A stretch of 64,000 nt of DNA from Bacillota bacterium (GCA_023415775.1 JAEZJM010000019.1:310001-374000), one strand, 5' to 3'; positions 52,432 through 63,226 are shown, counted from the first letter of the stretch. Translations and numbers: made by a program. The notes: generated from the sequence alone by a model not told the origin.

Positions 52432-53313
52432 TTATTTGGTGCGTCCTTCATAGATATTGCCTGTCACAACAAAGTTTTCGGATTTAAAATCGTGGGAGAT
52501 AGGGAATTCATTTTTCGAGTTTATTACAAAAGGCCATAGAGGGTCGGTCATGGTTTTATTTTTCCTCTCGTCGAAGAAAAATCTTATGACGTTTTCAGGA
52601 GTTGTTAACAGGCCACAGAATTTTTCGTTAAAATACTTTTTATAAAATCCCGTGGCGTTTATTGATTTTTGATGAATAATCTCATGTCTTAGTTCTTCAA
52701 ACTGGTTGAACTCGCTGCATACCTTCGTTGATTTTATACTTTTAGTTTCATAAATATTGACTAAGATTTCGCAGATTTTGGTTTTGAGTGGAACCCATCG
52801 TTCGATAGCCTTTTTATCATATAATTCGATTGTTCCCCTAGATTTTACCTCGCTTTTGAATGTAAAATCGTCTGGAATACTTAGGTTGCAAAAGGCTTCA
52901 AGGGCGGTATAACCAAACACGATACTTGTTTGTACCTGCTCAATATAATCGTATATCATTTTGGACTTTACTATGAATTCATCTCTTTTATCTTTGGGGA
53001 ACTTGAAAGTAGATGAATTTAGATAATTTTCGTAGATTTTTTTCGCTCGAATTAAGGCGTGATGTCCTACTGACAATAGAATACCAACATTATTTGGTGC
53101 AAAATAGTCAAAAGAGTGCTTCATTCCCTTAACAGAGTATTGAATAGTGTCAATTTCCTGAAGAACCATTGATCCCTCTTCAGTCGTATCAGCATGCGTA
53201 TAGCAGATTGGTTTATTTACTCTTAAATCAAATAGCTTGTATTTTTCAGGGATTGTAGTTATTACTATATACTCCTTGCCGTTAGGAGAAGTTTCAGGTT
53301 TTTTCTTGCTCAC
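52432..53313 (-). CDS. Hypothetical protein with HEPN-like motif, low GC
   Basis: I do not recognise this 293-residue protein as a named family. It is rich in Lys, Phe, Ile and Asn, and the gene is far more AT-rich than its neighbours, a sign of horizontal transfer. A helical middle holds FEELRHEIIHQKS (near residue 207), fitting the R-x4-6-H motif of HEPN RNases, and FGYTALEAFCNLS (near 133), a pattern common in Apea/HEPN-like proteins. There is no signal peptide or membrane segment. It starts at GTG after GAGGGTGAG. An RNase or defence role is speculation. It is flanked by repeat B4 and REP-like sequence. Confidence 0.65.
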   Translation of the reverse strand: MSKKKPETSPNGKEYIVITTIPEKYKLFDLRVNKPICYTHADTTEEGSMVLQEIDTIQYSVKGMKHSFDYFAPNNVGILLSVGHHALIRAKKIYENYLNSSTFKFPKDKRDEFIVKSKMIYDYIEQVQTSIVFGYTALEAFCNLSIPDDFTFKSEVKSRGTIELYDKKAIERWVPLKTKICEILVNIYETKSIKSTKVCSEFNQFEELRHEIIHQKSINATGFYKKYFNEKFCGLLTTPENVIRFFFDERKNKTMTDPLWPFVINSKNEFPISHDFKSENFVVTGNIYEGRTK

Positions 53314-53390
53314 TTACTCACCCTCTTGTTTCATTCGACTTTAAGAGTGTTTGACTTTTTCTGACATAAAACCTTCTTTAGAAACTACAA

Positions 53391-53421
53391 AACCGTCCGG
53401 GCATGTGCCACGGGGACGGTT
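53391..53421. repeat. REP-like hairpin
   Basis: AACCGTCC (53391-53398) pairs with GGACGGTT (53414-53421), followed by CTTTTGACAC; GGGGATGGTTCTTCT at about 53490 repeats the theme. Similar GGGACGGTTCTTTT sequences flank IS200-like or REP-associated transposases in other Firmicutes (from memory). No transposase gene is present here. Confidence 0.4.
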
Positions 53422-53516
53422 CTTTTGACACACAACAGGGTGGATTTGCAAAGTCGCGGTTCGCCTTCACCATGCAAATCCGAATACAAGGGGATGGTTC
53501 TTCTATATCCCACCCA

Positions 53517-53541
53517 AGAGCGGCTCACGCCGCTCTTTTTT
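53517..53541 (+). terminator. Hairpin terminator before the EamA gene
   Basis: AGAGCGGC (53517-53524) pairs with GCCGCTCT (53529-53536), then TTTTT. No plus-strand gene ends just before it, so it may be the remnant of a lost gene. Confidence 0.75.
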
Positions 53542-53613
53542 CATGCCATGGGGAGGTACCGCGCTAATCGCGGCGTATACTTACATATTACCAGTATATA
53601 GGAGTGATTACCT

Positions 53614-54045
53614 TTGGAGCATCTATGGCTTATTTTTGCGTTGCTGTCGGCGGCGACGGCGGCGTTGGTGGCGATTTTTGGCAAGATTGGTTTGCAGGGC
53701 ATTGACGCCAATACGGCGACTGCCGTGCGGGCGGTTATCATGGCTTTGTTTCTGGTCGGTGTTGTCGCTTTCCAGGGCACGCTGAAGGACATCCCGGCCA
53801 TCATCGCCGACCGCAGGGCGATAACCTTCATCGCTTTGAGCGGCGTGGCTGGGGCGACGTCGTGGCTGTTCTACTTCCTTGCCCTCAAGTACGGCAAGGT
53901 GTCCCAGGTCGCCCCCGTCGACAAGCTCAGCGTCGTCATGGCCACCATCATCGCCGTCCTCTTCCTCGGCGAGAAGGTCAGCCTCCTCGGCGGCGCGGGC
54001 GTTGCCCTCATCGCCCTCGGTGCCATCCTCGTCGCCCTCGGTTAG
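53614..54045 (+). CDS. EamA family transporter, single-domain
   Basis: This 143-residue membrane protein is one EamA (DMT) repeat with about five helices, half the size of typical DMT permeases; it would work as a dimer. The tail APVDKLSVVMATIIAVLFLG is a good match to the short EamA/YvbV-like group. It starts at TTG after TAGGAG. Confidence 0.85.
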   Translation: MEHLWLIFALLSAATAALVAIFGKIGLQGIDANTATAVRAVIMALFLVGVVAFQGTLKDIPAIIADRRAITFIALSGVAGATSWLFYFLALKYGKVSQVAPVDKLSVVMATIIAVLFLGEKVSLLGGAGVALIALGAILVALG

Positions 54046-54076
54046 GCAGACAAAGAACTTACGAAAGAAATGCTGA

Positions 54077-54149
54077 GTTGTGAGGTTCCGCAGGCGAACG
54101 GCGCGTGCTTCTGCAGCATCGGAGCCGGCAGCCTGCGGCACCTCACAAC
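54077..54149 (+). other. Long hairpin before the PhzF gene
   Basis: GTTGTGAGG (54077-54085) pairs with CCTCACAAC (54141-54149), and CCGCAGGC (54088-54095) with GCCTGCGG (54131-54138). The stem of about 18 pairs encloses a further structured 35-base apex. It ends 32 bases before the phzF-like start codon and has no T-run. A leader-RNA role is possible. Confidence 0.5.
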
Positions 54150-54181
54150 AGGACAGAGCTAAGTAAAAGGAGCGATCAGCC

Positions 54182-54973
54182 ATGCCTATCCCCATCTACC
54201 AGGTCGACGCGTTCACCGCCAAGCCGTACAGGGGCAACCCGGCGGCCGTATGTCTGCTCGACAGGGCGGCCGACGCGGCGTGGATGCAGGGCGTGGCCGC
54301 CGAGATGAACCTGTCCGAGACCGCCTTCATCTTCCCCGAAGGCGACGGCTACCGGCTGCGCTGGTTCACGCCCAAAAGCGAAGTCAGGCTGTGCGGCCAC
54401 GCCACGTTGGCCACCGCCCACGTCCTGTTCCGCGAGAAAGGCGCGCCCCAGGACAAACCGATCAATTTCTACACCCTCAGCGGTCTGCTCACCGCCGGCC
54501 TGCGGGACGGCATGATCGAGCTCGACTTCCCCGCCTCGCCGGTCGTTGCCTGCGAAGCGCCGCCCGGCCTTGTCGAGGCTTTAGGCGTTCGCCCGGTGTT
54601 CGTCGGCCGCGGCGAAGACGACTACCTCGTCGAGGTGGCGGGCGAGCAAGAAGTCAGGGACGCCGCCCCCGATTTCGCCCGCCTCGTCAAAACGCCCTGC
54701 CGCGGCGTCATCCTCACCGCCCTGTCCGCCTCCGGCGAATACGACTTCGTCTCGCGCTTCTTCGCCCCCGCCATAGGCGTCGCCGAAGACCCTGTCACCG
54801 GCTCGGCCCATTGCCGCCTCGTCCCTTACTGGCAGGGCAAGCTGAAAAAGGACGAATTCACCGCCTACCAGGCATCGGCGCGCGGCGGCTTCCTCAAGGT
54901 CGCCGCCAGGGGCGGCCGCGTCGGCATCCGCGGCCACGCCGTCACCGTCTTCGCCGGCGACCTGCTGGCCTAG
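54182..54973 (+). CDS. PhzF family isomerase-like protein
   Basis: This 263-residue member of the PhzF/DapF-fold family is named for phenazine biosynthesis, though most members have unknown substrates. It begins IPIYQVDAFTAKPYRGNPAAV. The catalytic glutamate is in MNLSETAFIF (near residue 45), CGHATLATAHV is near 73, and GVAEDPVTGSAHC near 200. AAAGGAG precedes the ATG. There are no phenazine genes nearby. A terminator follows at 54995-55024. Confidence 0.9.
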   Translation: MPIPIYQVDAFTAKPYRGNPAAVCLLDRAADAAWMQGVAAEMNLSETAFIFPEGDGYRLRWFTPKSEVRLCGHATLATAHVLFREKGAPQDKPINFYTLSGLLTAGLRDGMIELDFPASPVVACEAPPGLVEALGVRPVFVGRGEDDYLVEVAGEQEVRDAAPDFARLVKTPCRGVILTALSASGEYDFVSRFFAPAIGVAEDPVTGSAHCRLVPYWQGKLKKDEFTAYQASARGGFLKVAARGGRVGIRGHAVTVFAGDLLA

Positions 54974-54994
54974 TCGCAGCCATGGCACTTATGG

Positions 54995-55028
54995 TGAAGC
55001 CTCGACCTGAAGGTCGAGGCTTCATTTT
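54995..55028 (+). terminator. Terminator after the PhzF gene
   Basis: TGAAGCCTCGACCT (54995-55008) pairs with AGGTCGAGGCTTCA (55011-55024), then TTTTG. Confidence 0.85.
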
Positions 55029-55082
55029 GTTTACACCTGATATTTTCCCGCGCCGCCGCGAAAGCTATCTTCAGAAAGGAGC

Positions 55083-55649
55083 GTGGGCACGACGAAAAAG
55101 AAGATCGCCAATATCCCCTTCGGGCCGTATATCGCCGTCCTGGCGGGAGCCACCGTCAACGGCAGACCCAACTACGCCACCCTCGGGGCCTATGGGGTCG
55201 TCAGCCAGCGGCCGGTGCTGTACATCTCGCTGAAAAACTCCCACTACACCACGGCGGGAGTGGTCGAGAACGGCTTCTTCAGCGTCAACATCCCGGCCTC
55301 GGCGGATATCGCCAAAACCGATTACTGCGGCACCGTTTCCGGCAAAGACGTCGACAAGTCGGCGGTGTTCGAGTCCTTCTACGACGAGGCGGGCAACGCG
55401 CCGCTGATAAAGGAGTGCCCGATCAATTACCTCTGCAAGGTCATCCAGACCATCCCCATCTTCGACTTCACGATGTTCCTCGGCGAGATCGTCGCCGCCT
55501 ACGCGGACGAAGAATGCCTGGAGAACGGGGTGCCTGACGCTTTGAAAGCGCAACCGACGATGATGATGGCTTTCGGATATTTCGCTATCAAGGACAGAGT
55601 AGGCACAGTGTTCAAGGCCTGCAGCGGCAGCCGCCCTCACCCCTCGTAA
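55083..55649 (+). CDS. Flavin reductase family protein (FMN-binding split barrel)
   Basis: This 188-residue protein of the flavin reductase-like domain family binds FMN and moves electrons from NAD(P)H, or acts as a flavoredoxin. The segment ATLGAYGVVSQRPVLYISL (near residue 30) and NGFFSVNIPA are typical of the flavoredoxin group. The start is taken as GTG 55083, with AAAGGAG only 2-4 bases away, which is tight. The 3' end overlaps the convergent VOC gene by 13 bases. Confidence 0.85.
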   Translation: MGTTKKKIANIPFGPYIAVLAGATVNGRPNYATLGAYGVVSQRPVLYISLKNSHYTTAGVVENGFFSVNIPASADIAKTDYCGTVSGKDVDKSAVFESFYDEAGNAPLIKECPINYLCKVIQTIPIFDFTMFLGEIVAAYADEECLENGVPDALKAQPTMMMAFGYFAIKDRVGTVFKACSGSRPHPS

Positions 55650-56020
55650 ATCTGGATCAGATTCCCGCACGTGTCGTCGAAGACGGCGATCGTCACCGGG
55701 CCGGCCTTGGTGGGGGGCAGGGTGAACGTCACGCCGAGCTTGAGCAGGCGGTCGTACTCCCTGGCGATATCGCCGCTTGCGAAAGCGGTCATCGGTATGC
55801 CCTGGGAGCGGAGCGCCTTCTGATAAACCTGGGCCGCCGGGTTGCCGTTCGGTTCGAGGACGAGTTCCGCCCCGTCCGGCGCCTCGGGCGACACCACGGT
55901 CAGCCACCTGGCCTCCCCCACAGGGATGTCGTTTTTCTTCGCGAACCCCAGCACCCCGGTATAAAACCTCAGGGCCTTCTCCTGGTCGTCCACGAATATA
56001 CTGCACAGCTTTATTTTCAT
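55637..56020 (-). CDS. VOC (glyoxalase/bleomycin resistance) family protein
   Basis: This 127-residue VOC-fold protein has two beta-alpha-beta-beta-beta modules: KLCSIFVDDQEKALRFYTG at the start and FDDTCGNLIQIYEG at the end. Such proteins are lyases, dioxygenases or drug-binding proteins. ATG 56020 follows GGGGAGG; the ORF reaching back to 56134 has no ribosome site. A decayed paralogue lies about 390 bases upstream on the same strand. Confidence 0.88.
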   Translation of the reverse strand: MKIKLCSIFVDDQEKALRFYTGVLGFAKKNDIPVGEARWLTVVSPEAPDGAELVLEPNGNPAAQVYQKALRSQGIPMTAFASGDIAREYDRLLKLGVTFTLPPTKAGPVTIAVFDDTCGNLIQIYEG

Positions 56021-56149
56021 CCTTGTCCTCCCCTTACAAACTATCTGCTCTTTTGGCAGGGCTTCCTGGTTTATCCGGCGAAAGTTAAAAAGTATTTGCC
56101 GTAGCTTTCTTGTCCAAACCTGCAAAGCGTGCATTGCGGAAAGCCGCTT

Positions 56150-56405
56150 GTGCGCATCTTCCTCAATCGCTGCGGTATCCTTGTTTTCAACCTGCTGCTG
56201 CTCGCAATACTGGTGTCGTCCATCATCGATATGGTCGGCATGCTGCTTGACCCCAAGGACGATTTCGAGGCGCTGGAACTCGGAAATATTATTTAGCTTG
56301 GGAATGGCCCTTTTGATAGCCGGGGGGTACTATACCGTGAGCTTCTGCTGGAAACTGGCGACTTCCTGCGGTAAACAAAGCGGCTGCGACTCGCACGCCG
56401 CCTGA
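56150..56405 (+). pseudogene. Small two-helix membrane protein, reading frame broken
   Basis: From GTG 56150 a 48-residue frame runs MRIFLNRCGILVFNLLLLAI and stops at TAG (56294-56296). In the +1 frame a second hydrophobic stretch starts at once (SLGMALLIAGGYYTVSFCW) and runs to a stop at 56405. Joined, they would give a protein of about 85 residues with two transmembrane helices and a cysteine-rich tail. The ribosome site is weak. It is either a frameshifted gene, a sequencing error at ATTATTTAGC, or chance. I recognise no family. Confidence 0.3.
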
Positions 56406-56561
56406 TTACCGTACCTTCCACCCGCCGCAAAGCACGCGGCGGAATAGCGGGCGCATCGGCAAAACGACGGTCAACCATCCGACATCCCCCAGCGGACGTC
56501 GTTTTTTTTCGCCCCCCGGCTCCTGGGCGTCCACGAACACGCTCCTCAGTTGGCTTCTCAT
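56406..56561 (-). pseudogene. Decayed VOC-family gene fragment
   Basis: The minus-strand frame starting at 56561 reads MRSQLRSVFVDAQEPG, then LGDVGWLTVVLPMRP. It aligns with MKIKLCSIFVDDQEKA and VGEARWLTVVSPEAP of the intact VOC gene at 55637-56020, but lacks about 15 residues between and the whole second half. It is a truncated paralogue left by duplication and decay. The rest of 56021-56703 shows no other supported gene. Confidence 0.6.
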
Positions 56562-56703
56562 ACTTTTTCCCCTATTGGCAGGCCCCTTTCTTTTCATAGC
56601 CTTCCCCGCCGTTTGCTACCCGCACCCCATTTGTGATAATATTTTCTTGCCTGCACGCGAGGATTTCGTGCCCGTTTCCCACCCTGATATACGAGGTGAC
56701 GAC

Positions 56704-57939
56704 GTGCATCCCTGGTTGGACCTGTTCGGCATCATCGCCTACCGCGTCTTTTTCGTCTTCTTCGACCTGACCTTCTGGCTGGTGCTCGGCCTGGTGGCCT
56801 TCCAGTACCGGCAGATGCAGAAGGACCAGCTTAAAATGTTCGGCGTCCCCGGCCCCAGCCTGCGCCAGCAGGTGATGACCGCCGCGGCCATCGGTACCGC
56901 CGGCGGCGTCATCGGCAGTTTCGTGCTGACCTTCGTCGGCGTGCCCCTCAACAACCTCGGCCTCGCCTACATCTGGCCGGTCGTCATCGCCCTCATGCTC
57001 ATCAACATCCGCTTCATGTGCTTCGCCTACGCCGGCGGACTCGTCGCCGTATCGAGCGTCCTCTTCGGCTGGCCGGAGGTCAACGTCCCCCAGGTCATCG
57101 CCCTCGTCGCCGCCCTGCACGTCACCGAGGCCATCCTCATCTTCGTCAGCGGCCGTTACGGCGCCGTGCCCATGATCCTCAAGCGCGACGACGGCCGCCT
57201 CGTCGGCGCCTTCACCCTCCAGAACTTCTGGCCGCTGCCCCTCGTCCTGCTGCTGGCCTTCGTCCCCGAAAACATCGACGGCATGATAAAAATGCCCGAC
57301 TGGTGGCCGTTGCTGCCGATGACGGAAAAACCGCCCGTCGGCGACGAGTGGCACTACATGATGGTCCCCGTCGTCGCCGCCCTCGGCTACGCCGACGTGG
57401 CCGTCTCCAGCACCCCGGCCGAGCGCCGCCGCCGGTCGGCCTTCCACCTCGCCCTCTACAGCCTCGTCCTCCTCGCCCTCGCCGTGCTGTCCGCCAAGTA
57501 CGCCTGGCTGCAGTTCTTCGCCGCCGTCCTGTCGCCGGCCGGCCACGAACTGCTCGTCCGCCTCGACAACCGCCGCGAGATGCGGGGCGAACCCCGCTTC
57601 GTGCCTCCCGCGCGCGGCGTCATGGTCCTCGACACCGTCGCCGCCGCCCCCGCCCGCCAGGCCGGCCTCCGCCCCGGCGACATCATCCTCGACCTCGGCG
57701 GCCTCGGCGTCGACAACGGCTTCGAGCTGGCCCGCGCCATCAGCTTCGCCCCCGACGAATTCGCCATCACCGTCAGCCGCGCCGGCGTCGTCACCCGCCG
57801 CCAGACCCGCTTCGCGGGCGGCGAGCGCCGCCTCGGCGTCATCATCGTCCCCGAAGGCCACGAACAGCACTACGCTCAACTTGTCGGCAACCGTTTCGGC
57901 CTGCTCGACTGGCTGAAGAACAAATTCCGCAGACGTTGA
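56704..57939 (+). CDS. PDZ-domain polytopic membrane protein (MinJ-like layout)
   Basis: This is a 411-residue membrane protein with about eight hydrophobic segments (residues 8-290) and a C-terminal cytosolic or peripheral PDZ domain (about 300-385; GVMVLDTVAAAPARQAGLRP, then GDIILDLGG). The arrangement resembles the division-site protein MinJ, but this is only an architectural likeness. GTG 56704 follows GAGGTGAC; the ORF going back to 56575 would cross the promoter-like TGTGATAATATT (56629-56640). It lies just before uvrB. Confidence 0.82.
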   Translation: MHPWLDLFGIIAYRVFFVFFDLTFWLVLGLVAFQYRQMQKDQLKMFGVPGPSLRQQVMTAAAIGTAGGVIGSFVLTFVGVPLNNLGLAYIWPVVIALMLINIRFMCFAYAGGLVAVSSVLFGWPEVNVPQVIALVAALHVTEAILIFVSGRYGAVPMILKRDDGRLVGAFTLQNFWPLPLVLLLAFVPENIDGMIKMPDWWPLLPMTEKPPVGDEWHYMMVPVVAALGYADVAVSSTPAERRRRSAFHLALYSLVLLALAVLSAKYAWLQFFAAVLSPAGHELLVRLDNRREMRGEPRFVPPARGVMVLDTVAAAPARQAGLRPGDIILDLGGLGVDNGFELARAISFAPDEFAITVSRAGVVTRRQTRFAGGERRLGVIIVPEGHEQHYAQLVGNRFGLLDWLKNKFRRR

Positions 57940-58054
57940 AAATCATTCTTATTTTCTCGTGTCTGTGATATAATTATTACTAACCGATAATTTTTATAAA
58001 TTAATTTCCAGCCCAGGAAAAATCGTACAAATTCCCGCCGTCTGCCGGGCATTT

Positions 58055-58118
58055 GCCAGAGTAAATGTCAGGGCTGATGTCAGAGAAAATGCCAGGGTAT
58101 TTGTAAGAAAAATGACAG
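58055..58118. repeat. Twelve-base periodic repeat array before uvrB
   Basis: Units of the form TGYCAGRG recur with exact 12-base spacing: the G of each NCAG core (or TAAG) falls at 58055, 58067, 58079, 58091 and 58103, then 58114. The unit consensus is roughly ATGTCAGRGNNA. It ends 20 bases before the uvrB -35 box. Confidence 0.6.
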
Positions 58119-58134
58119 ATTTTACATGACCTGC

Positions 58135-58163
58135 TTGCCCGAACATACGTACTGTAGTACAAT
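58135..58163 (+). promoter_or_regulatory. uvrB promoter
   Basis: TTGCCC (58135-58140), a 17-base spacer and TACAAT (58158-58163) lie 47 bases before the uvrB start. Confidence 0.65.
58141..58152. promoter_or_regulatory. Degenerate second SOS box inside the uvrB promoter
   Basis: GAACATACGTAC matches the GAAC-N4-GTTC box at 7 of 8 defined positions and fills the -35/-10 spacer. Confidence 0.5.
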
Positions 58164-58172
58164 GGTAATAAC

Positions 58173-58184
58173 GAACATTTGTTC
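58173..58184. promoter_or_regulatory. LexA (SOS) box of uvrB
   Basis: GAACATTTGTTC is a perfect match to the Gram-positive LexA/DinR box GAAC-N4-GTTC, and CGAAC / GTTCT extends it. It covers the predicted start of transcription, so LexA would repress uvrB, and perhaps uvrA by read-through. Confidence 0.85.
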
Positions 58185-58209
58185 TAAAATAGCGCTTTGC
58201 GAGGCTGTT

Positions 58210-60279
58210 ATGACGACACTCGTCCCCAAGCTCAAAAACACCTATCAGGAAGGCATTAGCCGGCCCTTCGAGGTCGTCGCCCCCTTCGTCCCGACAGGCG
58301 ACCAGCCCACCGCCATCGACAAGCTGGCCGGCGGCATCGGGAAGGGCGACTGGGCCCAGGTGCTGCTGGGCGCGACCGGCACCGGCAAGACCTTCACCAT
58401 CGCCAAGACCATCGAGGCGGTGCAGAAGCCGACGCTCGTCATCGCCCACAACAAAACGCTCGCGGCCCAACTGGCCAGCGAGTTCAAGGAGTTTTTCCCC
58501 CACAACGCCGTCGAGTACTTCGTCAGCTACTACGACTACTACCAGCCCGAGGCGTATATCGCCCATACCGATACCTATATCGAGAAGGACGCGTCGATAA
58601 ACGACGAGATTGACAAGCTCCGCCACTCGGCCACCAGTTCGCTGTTCGAGCGGCGCGACGTCATCGTCGTGGCCAGTGTCTCCTGCATCTACGGCCTCGG
58701 TTCGCCGGAGGACTACTACAACCTGGTGCTGTCTCTCAGGCAGGGGCAGACCAAGGACCGCGACGAGATCCTCCGCAAGCTGGTCGATATCCAGTACGAG
58801 CGCAACGACATCAACTTCACCCGCGGCACCTTCCGCGTGCGCGGCGACGTCATCGAGATATTCCCGGCCGCCTACGGCGAGCGGGCGGTGCGCGTCGAGC
58901 TGTTCGGCGACGAGGTCGAGCGGATCATCGAGATCGACACCATGACCGGCGAGGTGCTGGCCGAGCGCAAGCACATCGCCATCTACCCCGCCTCCCACTA
59001 TGTCACCTCGCGCGACAATATGCTGCGGGCGACGCAGGACATCGAGGCCGAGCTGACAGAGCGGCTGGCCGAGCTCAAGGCGCAGGACAAACTCCTCGAG
59101 GCCCAGCGCCTGGGGCAGCGCACCAGGTACGACCTGGAGATGCTGCTGGAGATGGGCTACTGCTCGGGCATCGAGAACTATTCGCGCCACATCACCGGCC
59201 GCAAGCCGGGCGAGTCGCCCTACACCCTCATAGATTACTTCCCCGACGACTTCCTGATCGTCGTCGACGAATCGCATGTCACCATCCCCCAGCTAAGGGC
59301 GATGTACAACGGCGACCGCTCCCGCAAGGAGGCGCTCGTCGAGTTCGGGTTCCGCCTGCCGTCGGCCTACGACAACCGGCCGCTGACCTTCGACGAGTTC
59401 GTCGAGCGCATCAACCAGATAATCTACGTGTCGGCGACGCCGGCGCCTTACGAATTGGGCGCGTCCACCCAGGTGGCCGAGCAGATCATCCGCCCGACCG
59501 GCCTCCTTGATCCCGAGGTGGAGGTGCGGCCGATCAAGGGCCAGATGGACGACCTGCTGGGGGAGATCAAGGCCCGCGCCGCCGCCAACGAGCGCGTGCT
59601 GGTGACCACGCTGACCAAGAAGATGGCCGAGGATCTGACCGAGTACCTCAAGGAGATGGGGGTGCGGGTGCGCTACCTCCATTCGGATATCGTCACCCTC
59701 GAAAGGCTGGAGATAATCCGCGACCTGCGGGCCGGCGCCTTCGACGTGCTTGTCGGCATCAACCTCCTCCGCGAGGGCCTCGACTTGCCGGAGGTGTCGC
59801 TGGTCGCCATCCTCGACGCCGACAAGGAGGGCTTCCTCCGTTCGGAAACGTCGCTCATTCAGACGACCGGCCGCGCCGCCCGCAACGCCAACGGCCGGGT
59901 CATCATGTACGCCGACAGGGTAACCGACTCGATGAAGCGGGCCATCGGCGAGACCGACCGCCGCCGCGCGGTGCAGCAGGCCTATAACGACGAACACGGC
60001 ATCACCCCGCAGACCATCCAGAAGCGGGTCAAGGAGATCATCGAGACGACGAAGGTGGCCGAGACGCCGGGCGAGTACCGCACCGACCGCATCAAGACGA
60101 TGTCGCGCTCCGAGACGCTGGCGCTTATCGCCAAGCTGGAGAAGGAAATGCGCCAGGCGTCCAAGGCGCTGGAATTCGAGCGGGCCGCCGAGTTCCGCGA
60201 TATGATCGTCGAGCTTCGCCAGGGCTTGCAGAACGCCCCGCCGGCTATGAAGGAGAAGAAGAAAACGCGGGGCAAATAG
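58210..60279 (+). CDS. uvrB: Excinuclease ABC subunit B
   Basis: UvrB is the damage-verifying helicase-like subunit of nucleotide excision repair. The 689-residue protein is full length. Walker A GATGTGKTF is near residue 40, the beta-hairpin region with YYDYYQPEAYIAHTDTYIEKD near 93-115, the DEAD-like motif VVDESHVT near 355, helicase motifs including TTGRAARN near 555, and a C-terminal UVR motif (about 635-670) that recruits UvrC. The ATG at 58210 (MTTLVPKLKN) has GCGAGG upstream; an in-frame ATG at 58126 lies before the promoter and is excluded. uvrA follows. Confidence 0.96.
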   Translation: MTTLVPKLKNTYQEGISRPFEVVAPFVPTGDQPTAIDKLAGGIGKGDWAQVLLGATGTGKTFTIAKTIEAVQKPTLVIAHNKTLAAQLASEFKEFFPHNAVEYFVSYYDYYQPEAYIAHTDTYIEKDASINDEIDKLRHSATSSLFERRDVIVVASVSCIYGLGSPEDYYNLVLSLRQGQTKDRDEILRKLVDIQYERNDINFTRGTFRVRGDVIEIFPAAYGERAVRVELFGDEVERIIEIDTMTGEVLAERKHIAIYPASHYVTSRDNMLRATQDIEAELTERLAELKAQDKLLEAQRLGQRTRYDLEMLLEMGYCSGIENYSRHITGRKPGESPYTLIDYFPDDFLIVVDESHVTIPQLRAMYNGDRSRKEALVEFGFRLPSAYDNRPLTFDEFVERINQIIYVSATPAPYELGASTQVAEQIIRPTGLLDPEVEVRPIKGQMDDLLGEIKARAAANERVLVTTLTKKMAEDLTEYLKEMGVRVRYLHSDIVTLERLEIIRDLRAGAFDVLVGINLLREGLDLPEVSLVAILDADKEGFLRSETSLIQTTGRAARNANGRVIMYADRVTDSMKRAIGETDRRRAVQQAYNDEHGITPQTIQKRVKEIIETTKVAETPGEYRTDRIKTMSRSETLALIAKLEKEMRQASKALEFERAAEFRDMIVELRQGLQNAPPAMKEKKKTRGK

Positions 60280-60334
60280 GATTTGTCCAGCGATTGATAT
60301 TTTTGCATTTAATTATCGTCGGAGGCTATTTACA

Positions 60335-63187
<2,853 letters not shown>

Positions 63188-63189
63188 GC

Positions 63190-63226
63190 AAAGGCTACCG
63201 GCGCCGGGATGGCGCGGGTAGCCTTT
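63190..63226 (+). terminator. Terminator of uvrBA
   Basis: AAAGGCTACC (63190-63199) pairs with GGTAGCCTTT (63217-63226), with GCGCC / GGCGC inside, then TTGGTTTG. Confidence 0.8.

Noticed and set aside
53391..53500. REP-like GGGACGGTTCTTTT sequences taken as evidence of an IS200-type element.
   Set aside because: No transposase gene or clear element ends are visible, so only the short repeat is listed.
58055..58118. The 12-base array considered as a CRISPR-like array.
   Set aside because: The units are far too short, diverged and without spacers; no cas gene is present.
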